A stretch of DNA of 64,000 nt, from assembly GCA_934177485.1 (NCBI GenBank), contig CAKPPF010000004.1:22567-86566 (forward strand). Direction: 5' to 3'. The notes beneath the pieces were generated by a model. The model did no database searches. It was given only the letters and a program-made list of their open reading frames with translations, and was not told where the DNA came from. The position numbers were made by a program, and so were the translations under genes. This DNA is from an uncultured Clostridia bacterium. GTDB lineage: Bacteria; Bacillota; Clostridia; TANB77; CAG-508. The first letter of the stretch is position 1, and each line of letters opens with the position of its first letter. This document shows positions 1-8,617 of the stretch, piece after piece.

Positions 1-716
1 ACTAACTTACCATCATCCATTCTGTTAATCCCTACATCTATTACTGTTGCTCCTTCTTTTACCATATCTTCTGTTACAAATTTAGGTTTTCCTATTGCAG
101 CAACTAATATGTCTGCTTTGCTTGTTATTTCTTTTAAGTTTTTAGTTTTTGAATGGCATACAGTTACAGTTGCATTTTTATTTAGTAAACATTTTGCAAG
201 CGGTTTTCCAACTATGTTGCTTCTTCCAATTACCACCGCATTAGCTCCTTCTATAGGTATATTATATGTTTCTAGCATTTTTATAATTCCAAATGGTGTA
301 CATGATACAAAACAATCTTGATTTAAGCTTAGTTTTCCAATATTTATTGGATTGAAACCATCTACATCCTTTTTAGGAGATATTTTTCTAAATGCCTCAT
401 TTGCATCTAGTCCAACTGGAAGTGGACTTTGTACTAATATTCCATGAATTGTTTCGTCATTATTTAGTTTTTCTATTAGTTCCAATAATTCATCCATTTT
501 AGTATTTGCTGGTAGTAAATATTCCTCATAGTCAATTCCAATTTCCTGACATGCTTTGCTTTTGTTTTTTACATATATTTTTGAAGCTTTATCGTCTCCT
601 ACCATTACTACGGCAAGTTTTGGATTTATATCTGCTTTTTTTAGTTCAACAACTTCTTCTTTTAATTTTAATCTTATGTTTTTTGCTAATTCTTTTCCAT
701 CTATAATTTTCGACAT
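1..716 (-). CDS. folD: FolD, methylenetetrahydrofolate dehydrogenase/cyclohydrolase (C-terminus cut by window edge)
   Basis: Bifunctional enzyme of one-carbon metabolism that interconverts 5,10-methylene-, methenyl- and 10-formyl-tetrahydrofolate. About 238 codons are present; the family is about 280-290 residues, so the C-terminal end lies outside the window. Visible family signatures are YVKNKSKACQEIGI near residues 50-63 (catalytic Lys region), GILVQSPLP, the run KDVDGFNPIN, and the NADP-binding segment VIGRSNIVGKPLA. The start ATG (714-716) follows a GGGAGA ribosome binding site. It is the last minus-strand gene seen here and may be cotranscribed with the gene upstream of it. Confidence 0.95.
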   Translation of the reverse strand, partial: MSKIIDGKELAKNIRLKLKEEVVELKKADINPKLAVVMVGDDKASKIYVKNKSKACQEIGIDYEEYLLPANTKMDELLELIEKLNNDETIHGILVQSPLPVGLDANEAFRKISPKKDVDGFNPINIGKLSLNQDCFVSCTPFGIIKMLETYNIPIEGANAVVIGRSNIVGKPLAKCLLNKNATVTVCHSKTKNLKEITSKADILVAAIGKPKFVTEDMVKEGATVIDVGINRMDDGKL

Positions 717-827
717 AATTCTCTCCCATTTCTATTTCAAATATATTCTATATAATATTTAATTTATTTTCAATAGTTTTTATATAAATTTAATAGAAAA
801 AGAAAAGTAAATTCAATTACTTTTCTC

Positions 828-1679
828 TTACTTGCAATCTTCAACTTTTTTTATTTTTTCTTCCAATAACTCTGGTTTCTTTAAATACCTATTAAACATT
901 TTTACAGAACTTGCAAAGTAGTATCCATCGCATATTCTTTCATCACACACAAAGGCTAATGAAATACATTTTTCTTCTTTGAATGTATCATCATCATACA
1001 AGAAACTTTTTTTCTTTTTTCCCATTGCTAAAAAAAGTCCTGTAGTTCCAAAATCATATAAATGATGGTAAATTGCATCTATTCCTAAAGATGCCACATT
1101 AGTTAAAAATGCACTAGTATGAAATGGACTAGCTTTTAAAATAAATTTAGGTAGCATTCCATGTTTGTCCAAAAACATTATAACACTAATGGCAAATTTT
1201 AATAAAAAGTTAGGAACTAAAGAAAGTGCTGTTGCAACAATATCAGTATCATTTTCCTTAGATATTTCTTTATTTTCGCTAATTACGCTACCAAGTTTTT
1301 CTTTTATTTCAAATATATTTTCTTCTCCACAAAATGGTAATTTTATTGTGGTTTCTATTCCATCATCAGATAAGTTCTTCTTTATTGCAAGAGATATGTA
1401 AATTTCTTTTCTTGCATATGTTCTGCCATTCATAACAAACCTATTAAGTCTTGGTCTTTGTGCAATAAGTCTTACAAGTGCTGAATATATAATATCCATA
1501 TATGTAATTTTTATATTCTCTTCAGCTTTCCTATTTATATAATTATCCATTTCTTTTATTGGCATATCATAATTATAATAAACTTGTGAATCGCTTCTTG
1601 TCCTCATGACCTGAGGAATAATCTTAAAAAAAGGTGGAATATTTTTTACCTTTCTTCCATCCGTTCTGTATCCAAACAT
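828..1679 (-). CDS. CAT-fold / 2-oxoacid dehydrogenase E2-like acyltransferase, catalytic His replaced
   Basis: The 283-residue protein resembles the trimeric chloramphenicol acetyltransferase / dihydrolipoyl acyltransferase catalytic fold: an N-terminal segment with RTRSDSQVYYNYD, a middle FLTNVASLGIDAIYHHLYDFG strand-helix region, and a C-terminal DERICDGYYF at about residues 246-255. In active family members this last motif is DHRxxDG with a catalytic His; here Glu occupies that position, so classical acetyl transfer is doubtful. There is no lipoyl domain and no E1/E3 gene nearby. I chose the second ATG (1677-1679) because GGAGG lies six bases upstream of it; the first ATG abuts the ribosome binding site. 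Function unknown. Confidence 0.7.
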   Translation of the reverse strand: MFGYRTDGRKVKNIPPFFKIIPQVMRTRSDSQVYYNYDMPIKEMDNYINRKAEENIKITYMDIIYSALVRLIAQRPRLNRFVMNGRTYARKEIYISLAIKKNLSDDGIETTIKLPFCGEENIFEIKEKLGSVISENKEISKENDTDIVATALSLVPNFLLKFAISVIMFLDKHGMLPKFILKASPFHTSAFLTNVASLGIDAIYHHLYDFGTTGLFLAMGKKKKSFLYDDDTFKEEKCISLAFVCDERICDGYYFASSVKMFNRYLKKPELLEEKIKKVEDCK

Positions 1680-1763
1680 AAACATCCTCCAATTATTTAA
1701 TATAAATATTATACACCTTCATAAGACAAATTTCAACAAAAATATTTTGTTTTATCCTTATAG

Positions 1764-2525
1764 TTAAATTCTTTGTAAGAGTTTTTTAAATAAGTCAACA
1801 TTTTTTGACTTTTTGCCTGAGCAATAATACTCAATTTTAAGCTCATTATTGCCTAATAATTTTTCTGTTGTTAATACATCTTTTAGTCTATTAGCAACAC
1901 CTTGACTACCATCTATTATATTTACACTATCAGGTATTACATTTCTTATTTCTTCTTTAAAGAATGGAAAATGTGTACATCCAAGTACAAGTTCTGAATA
2001 TTTTTCCAGGTCGAAATCTTTTAATTGACTAATTAGATATTCTGTAACTTTATTTGAATCGAATTCTCCAGCCTCTGCAAATTCCACAAGTTTTGGCATT
2101 GCAATTAAATCTACATTGCTTTCTGCATTAAGCCCATTTACTAAGTTATGAAGTTTTTCTTCTCTAATTGTAATTGGAGTAGCCATAACTAATACTTTTT
2201 TATTACATCTATTTTCAATAGCAGGTTTAACAGCTGGTTCTATTCCTATTATTGGTAATGAATATTCATTTCTTAGATCTTTTATTGCTATACTAGTTGC
2301 TGTGTTACATGCTATTACAATTACTTTTACATTATTTTTTATTAAAAACTCTACTGCTTCTTTTACATATTTTTTTACATCTTCTTTAGGTTTTGTTCCA
2401 TATGGCACGTTGTCTGTATCAGCATAGTATATGTATTTTTCATTAGGTAATACTTTTATTATTTTTTTTAATACTGTAAGTCCACCTATTCCAGAATCAA
2501 ATACTCCTATTGGTTTATTGTTCAT
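1764..2525 (-). CDS. murI: Glutamate racemase
   Basis: Makes D-glutamate for peptidoglycan, in the cytoplasm. At 253 residues the length is typical. The cofactor-independent two-cysteine mechanism is readable: FDSGIGGLTVL at the N-terminus, YADTDNVPYGTK around 34-45, the first catalytic Cys in ACNTATS (C73) and the second in LGCTHFPF (C183). AGGAGA lies seven bases before the ATG. It is transcribed with the amidase-like gene upstream and the CAT-fold gene downstream. Confidence 0.97.
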   Translation of the reverse strand: MNNKPIGVFDSGIGGLTVLKKIIKVLPNEKYIYYADTDNVPYGTKPKEDVKKYVKEAVEFLIKNNVKVIVIACNTATSIAIKDLRNEYSLPIIGIEPAVKPAIENRCNKKVLVMATPITIREEKLHNLVNGLNAESNVDLIAMPKLVEFAEAGEFDSNKVTEYLISQLKDFDLEKYSELVLGCTHFPFFKEEIRNVIPDSVNIIDGSQGVANRLKDVLTTEKLLGNNELKIEYYCSGKKSKNVDLFKKLLQRI

Positions 2526-2590
2526 AAATATCTCCTATATTTTAATACTTTTTATATTTTATATATATCAATTCTGTTTGTCAATGTTAT

Positions 2591-3091
2591 TTACCATATT
2601 CCAATGTCTATTATGTGTAAAAATCTAATACTTTCAAAATTATATTCTGCCACACTTTTGTGATAAGCATCTTCAGTGTGAGTAGCAACAAAGACTTTTT
2701 TTAGTTCATTTCCATTTTTAGCTACAACAATTAAGCTATGAGAAAATCTTTCCATAGTATTAAATTTTAGTTGAATTAAATCTCCTATTTGTAAATCTCC
2801 TATTTCTTTTATTTCTCTAGCTCTGGGGCCAACTCCTTTATTGTTTATTAAAAAATCATGTAAAAACTCTACTCCAGACCATGATGGTGCTCTATTATTT
2901 AAATTGTTGTAGTACCACCCAATATATTTTTTGTAATTCATAATTTTACTTCCAGCATAAATACATTGTGATGCAAACGAAGTACAATCTCCACCAAGTT
3001 CATTAAAATTATAATATCGTGGATTTCTTCTATATGCCCATTTTTCTGCATATTCTACTGCTTCGTTTCTGTTATATTCTCTCGTTTTCAA
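2591..3091 (-). CDS. Amidase_6-type putative amidase
   Basis: A 166-residue protein whose whole length matches the putative amidase domain found on many clostridial spore-coat and cell-wall proteins (Amidase_6, an NlpC/P60-like papain fold). It opens with YNRNEAVEYAEKWA, then has ELGGDCTSFASQC with the likely nucleophile C36, and later RFSHSLIVV with the likely catalytic His. There is no signal peptide, so the site of action is unclear. The start is a TTG; its ribosome binding site GGTGATC lies in the 3' arm of a terminator-like hairpin directly upstream. The next gene downstream is murI. Substrate unknown. Confidence 0.75.
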   Translation of the reverse strand: MKTREYNRNEAVEYAEKWAYRRNPRYYNFNELGGDCTSFASQCIYAGSKIMNYKKYIGWYYNNLNNRAPSWSGVEFLHDFLINNKGVGPRAREIKEIGDLQIGDLIQLKFNTMERFSHSLIVVAKNGNELKKVFVATHTEDAYHKSVAEYNFESIRFLHIIDIGIW

Positions 3092-3092
3092 A

Positions 3093-3131
3093 AAAGATCA
3101 CCCAATTTAATTATATTTAGGTGATCTTTTT
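3093..3131 (-). terminator. Terminator-like hairpin between lipid kinase and amidase gene
   Basis: On the minus strand AAAAAGATCACC pairs with GGTGATCTTTTTT, giving a perfect stem with a T tract. It follows the lipid kinase stop by 10 bases. The T tract runs directly into the TTG start of the amidase gene, so the stem also covers that gene's ribosome binding site. Confidence 0.75.
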
Positions 3132-3140
3132 ATAATAACA

Positions 3141-4010
3141 TTATTTATTTAATAGTTCATTAACAAAATCGTTATCATTATATACTGTAATAGCTTTAGG
3201 TATTATATCTATTACAAATTTTTTATCTGTTAATCTTTCTCCATCTACATTAAATGTTATTTCTTTTTCGATTTCTATTTCAACATGATTTGTTCTAAAC
3301 TTATGTACTTTTTTCTTACCCTCATGTTTTCCATTTTTTAGTTTAAGCAAAAGTTTTATTATTCTAAATCTAGACATTTTATCAATAAAATAAACATCTA
3401 GCAGTCCATCTGTCAATTGTGATTTAGGTGCTATTTTATATCCTCCACCATAATACGCTCCATTACATATGCTTATTGTAGAATACTTAGCTGAAATATT
3501 TTTTATATTAGTTTTAAATATAGCTTTGTTAAACTTATAATTTAAAAATGTATATATTATACTCGCTGTATATAAGTGTTTTGTAGGTATTTTTGTATTT
3601 CTAAGTTTGTCTATATTATTTGCTACTTCAGCATCAAGTCCAGCACATGCAACATTAATAAAATATGTGTTATTTATTTTTCCTAGGTCAATTATATTTT
3701 CTCCATAAGGAAGTGTTTTTATGGCTTTATAAGTATCATTTCCTGAGCCTGATGGTATAATAGCAAGTTTATTTTTTGTTCCAATTATTCCTGGTATTGT
3801 TCTTGTTAATGTTCCATCTCCGCCGACAACATATATAACGTTTTCTTCATTCTTATATTCTTTTACAATATCTACTCCGCTTACTTTTTCAGTTATATAT
3901 CTTATCTCATATTTTATATTTCTATTTTTACATACTTTTTTTATGTTTGGCAAGATTTCTTTATATTTTCCTCTACCTGCAATAGCATTAATAACAAATA
4001 TATACTTCAT
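3141..4010 (-). CDS. Diacylglycerol/lipid kinase, YegS/DgkB family
   Basis: ATP-dependent lipid kinase of the DAGK_cat family, acting at the membrane on diacylglycerol or a related lipid. The 289 residues show the nucleotide-binding run VVGGDGTLTR (GGDGT at 63-67), the second motif IPSGSGNDT, and the C-terminal beta domain with SQLTDGLLDVYFI and FNVDGE. It starts six bases after the stop of the plsC homologue, so the two lipid genes form an operon. Recycling of diacylglycerol into phosphatidate next to an acyltransferase is a sensible pairing, but the substrate is inferred. Confidence 0.88.
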   Translation of the reverse strand: MKYIFVINAIAGRGKYKEILPNIKKVCKNRNIKYEIRYITEKVSGVDIVKEYKNEENVIYVVGGDGTLTRTIPGIIGTKNKLAIIPSGSGNDTYKAIKTLPYGENIIDLGKINNTYFINVACAGLDAEVANNIDKLRNTKIPTKHLYTASIIYTFLNYKFNKAIFKTNIKNISAKYSTISICNGAYYGGGYKIAPKSQLTDGLLDVYFIDKMSRFRIIKLLLKLKNGKHEGKKKVHKFRTNHVEIEIEKEITFNVDGERLTDKKFVIDIIPKAITVYNDNDFVNELLNK

Positions 4011-4016
4011 AACTAC

Positions 4017-4598
4017 CTACTTTCTAAGTAAATTTAATACTTCATTTTTTAAATAATCATTTGCTTCTTCTGTTTGCATATTTGTAACATCTATTGTTTT
4101 TCCAAACTCTAAAGTTAAATCTTTATTGAATATTTTATATTTTCCTCTTATTGCAAACGGCATTATAAGTGTATTAGTTTTTTGTGCCATAACTACAGTT
4201 CCATGTTTAAATCTTTGTAGTTCTTCTTTACTTCTGTTTCTGGTTCCTTCTGGAAATATTCCTATTGTTCCTCCATTTTTTAATATTTTTTCCGCTTCCA
4301 TTACAGCTTTTACATTCCCTGATTTATTCTTATATACTTTTATTACTCCTAATGCTTTAAATATTTTTCCGTGTAATCCAAAATACACTTCTTCTTTTGC
4401 CATATAATGGACATATCTATTTGTGCACATCATAACCATAACAGGGTCAAATGCTCTTCTATGATTTCCTGCAAATATCAACGCACCATCTTTAGGGATA
4501 TTTTCCTTTCCTATTATTTTAGGTCTATATAATATCTTTAATAAAAATGTGTAAATTAATTTCAAAAAATTATATAAAAATTTATTTTCCTTTTTCAT
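4017..4598 (-). CDS. plsC: 1-acylglycerol-3-phosphate acyltransferase
   Basis: Transfers an acyl chain to lysophosphatidate, giving phosphatidate for membrane lipids. The 193-residue protein has the NHxxxxD catalytic motif (NHRRAFD, from residue 45) and the FPEGTRNRS substrate-binding motif (about 115-123), with a hydrophobic N-terminal helix. I start at the second ATG (4596-4598), which is served by GGAG seven bases upstream; an ATG five codons earlier has no usable ribosome binding site. The lipid kinase follows after six bases. Confidence 0.92.
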   Translation of the reverse strand: MKKENKFLYNFLKLIYTFLLKILYRPKIIGKENIPKDGALIFAGNHRRAFDPVMVMMCTNRYVHYMAKEEVYFGLHGKIFKALGVIKVYKNKSGNVKAVMEAEKILKNGGTIGIFPEGTRNRSKEELQRFKHGTVVMAQKTNTLIMPFAIRGKYKIFNKDLTLEFGKTIDVTNMQTEEANDYLKNEVLNLLRK

Positions 4599-4654
4599 AC
4601 TTTTTCTCCGCATCCTTATTATATCACAGAAACAATGGTATTAAAATATTAATT

Positions 4655-4789
4655 TTATAATATATGTTTATTTAATAACATTTTTAGGAAATCTTCGCAT
4701 CCCTCAACAACATCCCAATAAGTATTATCAAAATTTCCATAACACACAAATAAAACATTTATTTTTATATTATCACCAAATAAATTATA
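4655..4789 (-). pseudogene. Protein-like fragment without a start codon
   Basis: An open frame of 44 codons that reads like natural protein sequence (VCYGNFDNTYWDVVEGCEDF, then a Leu/Lys-rich helix) but has no ATG and is cut off upstream by a TAA in very AT-rich DNA. It may be the 3' remnant of a decayed gene; the aromatic/acidic end ('EDFLKML') faintly recalls SUKH/SMI1-type C-termini, which is a guess. The rest of the 4614-4868 gap shows nothing else. Confidence 0.25.
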
Positions 4790-4868
4790 TTAAATATTTT
4801 TTTGATTTTCAATACATATTTTTTTCTTTTAAAGGAAAACTAAGTCAAATTAATAATGAGGTGATTAT

Positions 4869-5294
4869 ATGAAAGAAATGCAAATTTTAAAAGAAATTAA
4901 TAAGGATGCAAAAATGGGTATGGACTCTCTTAATATGGTAACTGATAAAGTTCAGGATGATAAATTTAAAAAACTTTTAAATGAACAACATAATGAATAT
5001 CAAAATATTTTTGACAGAACCCAAGAATTACTTGTACAAAATAAAGAAGAAATGGTAGATGTTCCATCTATGCAAAAAGTAATGGCTTGGACTGGAATAC
5101 AGATGAACACTTTAAATGATAAAAGCAACTCTAAGCTTTCAGAACTTTTAATTCAAGGAAACGATATGGGAGTAATTAAAGGTACAAAATTGTTGCATGA
5201 ATGTTCGTTTACTACACCTGAAATAAAGAATTTGTTATCAGATTTTGTTAGATTGCAAGAAAAAAACATTGATGATTTAAAAAAGTTTTTGTAA
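4869..5294 (+). CDS. Ferritin-like helical hypothetical protein
   Basis: A 141-residue, all-helical, soluble protein with no signal peptide. Its pattern (MQILKEINKDAKMGMDSL, then an EQHNEYQNIF helix, then LHECSFTTPEIKNLLSDFV) resembles small ferritin-like four-helix proteins common in Clostridia. I see no complete pair of ExxH metal-binding motifs, so metal binding is unproven. The ATG is preceded by GAGGTGAT. It stands alone, with the next plus-strand gene driven by its own promoter. Function unknown. Confidence 0.6.
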   Translation: MKEMQILKEINKDAKMGMDSLNMVTDKVQDDKFKKLLNEQHNEYQNIFDRTQELLVQNKEEMVDVPSMQKVMAWTGIQMNTLNDKSNSKLSELLIQGNDMGVIKGTKLLHECSFTTPEIKNLLSDFVRLQEKNIDDLKKFL

Positions 5295-5296
5295 TA

Positions 5297-5324
5297 TTGA
5301 ATTATTCCTCTTTTATGTTATAAT
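5297..5324 (+). promoter_or_regulatory. Sigma-A-type promoter
   Basis: TTGAAT (5297-5302), 16 bases, TATAAT (5319-5324), about 30 bases before the ATG of the anchored helical protein at 5356. Confidence 0.5.
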
Positions 5325-5355
5325 AAGTATAAATTTATATATAGGAGGAATAAAT

Positions 5356-6078
5356 ATGAAAAAAAGCACTAAAATTGTTATTGCAATAGTATTAGTAATT
5401 GTAATCATTCTAGCTGCAATAGGTGTTAAAGTTATACTAGATTTAAAACAAGAGAAGGCTTTAGATGCTGAGTTAGAAAGTGTATATAGTTCTCTTGACA
5501 AATATCCTTTAAAATATAATGAACTTGATGAAAAACTAAACAGAACAGTAACTACTGGCAACTATAAAGATGTTGAGGTTTCTATAAAAGCCTATATTTC
5601 TTTTTTCGTTAACTCTGTAAAAGACTTAGATTCTCTATTTGATAGTGAAGACATAATTAGCGCTTTGTCTGCTGAAAATTATAAAAATGACGGTCCAGAG
5701 TTTATTGAAACAAGAAAAAATTTAGCAATAGCTAAAACTGAATTAGAGAGAATTTCTAATGATTTGTCTAGTTTCTTTACCGAAGAAAAAGCTCTAGAAT
5801 TTATAGCAGATAAAAATTTAGATAACTATTATCTTGATTTCTATAAAAAGTATACAATTATACCTGAAAATGATACTGATGGTAATAATGAAATTGCTCA
5901 AGCTAAAGAAGATTTGTCAACCTCTTTAGAAGATTTCAAAAAACTTGTAAGTCAAGAGCAAGATGTTATTGATTTTCTTGTTAAAAATAAAAATAATTGG
6001 AAAATTGATGGTGACCAAATTGTTTTCAGTACAGAAAAATTATCTAATGATTATAACAAATTAATTTCTGAAATATAG
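5356..6078 (+). CDS. Membrane-anchored helical protein of unknown function
   Basis: A 240-residue protein with one N-terminal transmembrane helix (residues 7-27, nearly all Ile/Val/Ala/Leu) and an extracytoplasmic region of charged helices (ELDEKLNR, KTELERISNDLSSFF, EIAQAKEDLSTSLEDFKKL) that probably form a coiled-coil bundle. There is no lipobox Cys. GGAGG sits eight bases before the ATG, and a good promoter lies just upstream. I do not recognise the family. Two inverted REP-like elements follow the stop. Confidence 0.65.
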   Translation: MKKSTKIVIAIVLVIVIILAAIGVKVILDLKQEKALDAELESVYSSLDKYPLKYNELDEKLNRTVTTGNYKDVEVSIKAYISFFVNSVKDLDSLFDSEDIISALSAENYKNDGPEFIETRKNLAIAKTELERISNDLSSFFTEEKALEFIADKNLDNYYLDFYKKYTIIPENDTDGNNEIAQAKEDLSTSLEDFKKLVSQEQDVIDFLVKNKNNWKIDGDQIVFSTEKLSNDYNKLISEI

Positions 6079-6104
6079 TGAAAATAGTTTAAGATAATTA
6101 AATT

Positions 6105-6130
6105 GGGCAGGCACAAGACCTGCCCTTACA
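6105..6130 (+). repeat. REP-like palindromic repeat (type A), copy 1
   Basis: GGGCAGG-CACAAGA-CCTGCCC followed by TTACA. Copies of the same unit occur at 6166, 12411, 19425, 52362 and 63412, always between genes. Confidence 0.8.
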
Positions 6131-6165
6131 TATTTTTAATTTAATATTTGTTATAAAATGTTATT

Positions 6166-6191
6166 AGGCAGGTCATACGACCTGCCTTACA
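6166..6191 (+). repeat. REP-like palindromic repeat (type A), copy 2
   Basis: AGGCAGGTC-ATAC-GACCTGCCT: the stem is extended by two pairs relative to copy 1 and the loop differs. It forms a close tandem pair with copy 1 at the 3' end of the preceding gene. Confidence 0.75.
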
Positions 6192-6220
6192 ATTTTCTTC
6201 TATGTAATTTAATTATTCTT

Positions 6221-6763
6221 TTATTGTATGTTCTTTACTTTTTTTAAAAATATTACTTCCTCAATAATATCCATAACTGCATATATAACCATAATTATTC
6301 CTATTGTCATTATTACTGTTCCTGGATTTGCTATTATATATATACCACAAAGTAGCATTGCTACAGCTATTAATAATATTACAGCCCAAACTCTACTGTC
6401 TGAGTCCAATTTTTGTACTTTTAATGCTAGTCCTAATCTCATTGCTCCACTGTAAATTATCCATATTCCCACAAATATTCTAAGTAATGTTTCTATCATT
6501 CCGCTCCATACTATAACAACAACTCCAAGAAGAATTGTAATTATTCCATAAACTAATTCATAGTTATATAAATCATATGAACCTTTCATTTTAAAGTATT
6601 CAATTACTTTCATAATTCCAAATAAAATAAAAGCTATTCCTATTAAGTATGAAATTATTGTGAATGTTGCATTTGGATTATATGCAATTATTAAACCTAT
6701 TACTGCAAATGCTAAAGAAGTAATTATAGATGTCCATCCCATTTTTTTCAAAAATTGTTCCAT
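6221..6763 (-). CDS. DUF308 (HdeD-like) membrane protein
   Basis: A 180-residue protein with six predicted transmembrane helices in three pairs, each pair ending in a Gly/Ile-rich turn (LIGIAFILFGIMKVIEYF, FVGIWIIYSGAMRLGLAL, TIGIIMVIYAVMDIIEEV). This triplicated pattern is typical of the DUF308/HdeD family. The family's role is uncertain (HdeD is acid-resistance linked in enterobacteria). AGGAGG precedes the ATG. It is divergent from purA and apparently monocistronic. Confidence 0.8.
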   Translation of the reverse strand: MEQFLKKMGWTSIITSLAFAVIGLIIAYNPNATFTIISYLIGIAFILFGIMKVIEYFKMKGSYDLYNYELVYGIITILLGVVVIVWSGMIETLLRIFVGIWIIYSGAMRLGLALKVQKLDSDSRVWAVILLIAVAMLLCGIYIIANPGTVIMTIGIIMVIYAVMDIIEEVIFLKKVKNIQ

Positions 6764-6837
6764 TTTTTATTCCTCCTTTGCTTTTTCTATTATATTTCAG
6801 TTTAATTATTTTTTCAATATTTTTTTACTTTTTTGTA

Positions 6838-6866
6838 TTGTAAATTTTATGTGTTTTACTTATAAT
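6838..6866 (+). promoter_or_regulatory. purA promoter
   Basis: TTGTAA (6838-6843), 17 bases, TATAAT (6861-6866), about 30 bases before the purA ATG. No purine-riboswitch-like leader fits in the short space. Confidence 0.55.
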
Positions 6867-6897
6867 AAATTTGTATTTTATTTAGGAGGTAAAAAAT

Positions 6898-8154
6898 ATG
6901 GTTAAAGTAATTGTTGGAATACAATGGGGCGATGAAGGAAAAGGTCGTGCTTCCCATTTTGAATCCAAAAACGCTTCTATAGTAATTCGTTCAACAGGTG
7001 GAAATAATGCTGGTCACACTGTTGTTGCTAATGGAAAAAAATTTGCAATGCATCTTCTTCCAAGTTCAATTATACGTGATGGAGTGCTTTCTATTATTGG
7101 ACCTGGGGTTGTTGTTGATCCTAAAGTTTTAATAACTGAAATTGATGAAATGGCAAAAAACGGAATTATTATAGATAACAAAAGATTATTAATAAGTGAC
7201 AGAGCTCACATTATTTTACCTCATCATATTGCTCTAGATTCACTTATGGAAATGTTAAAAGACAATAAAGTTGGTACAACTGGACGTGGTATAGGTCCAA
7301 GTTATTCTGAGAAATGCGACAGAACAAATATTAGAATGATAGATTTAAAGAATACCGATACATTAAAAAATAAAATTAATCAATCTTTAAAAAAAGCAAA
7401 TGCTTTATTTAAACAATTTGATTACCCAATTATTTCTGAAGATGAAGAATACAAACTATGTTTAGAGTTTGGTAAAAGACTTTATAACTTAATTGGAGAC
7501 TCAGAAGCGGCAATTATAAATGCATATGAGAAAAATGAAAATATTATTATAGAAGGAGCACAAGCTTTATATTTAGATATAGATCATGGCGACTATCCTT
7601 TTGTTACTTCATCTAATCCTAATGCAAGTGGAACATGTTCTGGTGCCGGAATAGGTCCAACTCTTGTAGATGAAGTAATTGGAGTTATGAAAGCATATTG
7701 TTCTAGAGTTGGTGAAGGGCCTTTTACAACAGAACTTTTAGATGAAACTGGAGATACAATTAGAGAATTAGGTCATGAATATGGAACAACTACTGGTAGA
7801 CCAAGAAGATGTGGCTGGCTTGATTTAGTTATGGTTAAAAATGCAAAATATATAAATGGTTTAACAAGCCTTTGTATAAATCATATGGACACAATTGGTA
7901 AATTGCCTGAAATTAAAGTTTGTATTGGTTATATGTATAATGGCAAAGAAATAAATTACGTTCCAATAGATAGAAAAAACTGTACTCCAATTTATAAAAC
8001 TTTCGAAGGAAATTGGGATACAAGTAATGCTTCAACATATGAAGAACTACCAGAAAAAGCAAAAAGATATATAGAATTTATTGAAGATTATTCTGGTATA
8101 CCTGTAAAATATATTGGTGTTGGTGCAGATGAAAATAGAACGATTAGAAAATAA
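6898..8154 (+). CDS. purA: Adenylosuccinate synthetase
   Basis: Catalyses the GTP-dependent condensation of IMP and aspartate, the first committed step to AMP. The 418 residues show QWGDEGKGR (catalytic Asp in GDEGKG), the GGNNAGHTV loop with the second catalytic His, GTTGRGIGPSYSEK, and the GTTTGRPRRCGWLD C-terminal signature. The N-terminal P-loop reads GKGRASHF rather than the usual GKGKxxDL form, so this is a diverged subgroup, but the active-site residues are kept. AGGAGGT precedes the ATG. Monocistronic, ending in a bidirectional terminator shared with dtd. Confidence 0.97.
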   Translation: MVKVIVGIQWGDEGKGRASHFESKNASIVIRSTGGNNAGHTVVANGKKFAMHLLPSSIIRDGVLSIIGPGVVVDPKVLITEIDEMAKNGIIIDNKRLLISDRAHIILPHHIALDSLMEMLKDNKVGTTGRGIGPSYSEKCDRTNIRMIDLKNTDTLKNKINQSLKKANALFKQFDYPIISEDEEYKLCLEFGKRLYNLIGDSEAAIINAYEKNENIIIEGAQALYLDIDHGDYPFVTSSNPNASGTCSGAGIGPTLVDEVIGVMKAYCSRVGEGPFTTELLDETGDTIRELGHEYGTTTGRPRRCGWLDLVMVKNAKYINGLTSLCINHMDTIGKLPEIKVCIGYMYNGKEINYVPIDRKNCTPIYKTFEGNWDTSNASTYEELPEKAKRYIEFIEDYSGIPVKYIGVGADENRTIRK

Positions 8155-8183
8155 AGAAAGTCTTAATTGACTTTCTTTATTTT
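8150..8183. terminator. Bidirectional terminator between purA and dtd
   Basis: AATAAAGAAAGTC pairs with GACTTTCTTTATT around a six-base loop, with T-rich flanks on both strands. The purA stop codon lies inside the 5' arm. Confidence 0.85.
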
Positions 8184-8614
8184 TCAAGCATTATTGTAAC
8201 AGGTCCATCATTTATTAAGTGTACTTTCATATCTGCTGCAAATATCCCAGTTTGAGTGTTTATTCCATTATCCTTAACTTTTTCTATAATATACTCATAC
8301 AATTTTTTTGCATATTCCGGTCTAGCTGCTTCAATAAAATCCGGTCTGTTTCCATGTGATGCATTTCCATACAAGGTAAATTGTGAAACAAGCAAAACTT
8401 CTCCATTCACCTGCTTTAAATTCAAGTTCATCTTATCATTTTCATCTGTAAAAATTCTTAAATTAATTAATTTGTTTACCAAAAAGTCAGCTTCTTTTTC
8501 AGTATCTGTATGAGTAATACCAATTAATACTAAATATCCTTTTTGAATTTTTCCAACAAGTTGCTGATTAACTTCAACACTTGCTTCTTTTACTCTTTGA
8601 ACTAAAAATCTCAT
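8177..8614 (-). CDS. dtd: D-aminoacyl-tRNA deacylase
   Basis: Hydrolyses D-amino acids mis-attached to tRNA. The 145-residue length is standard. The two signatures of the DTD fold are present: VSQFTLYGNASHGNRPDF (the SQFTL motif at about residues 77-81) and the C-terminal NDGPVTIMLE (the cross-subunit Gly-Pro motif). It starts three bases after the pheT stop, so it is translated as the third gene of the phenylalanine T-box operon. Confidence 0.96.
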   Translation of the reverse strand: MRFLVQRVKEASVEVNQQLVGKIQKGYLVLIGITHTDTEKEADFLVNKLINLRIFTDENDKMNLNLKQVNGEVLLVSQFTLYGNASHGNRPDFIEAARPEYAKKLYEYIIEKVKDNGINTQTGIFAADMKVHLINDGPVTIMLEK

Positions 8615-8617
8615 ATA

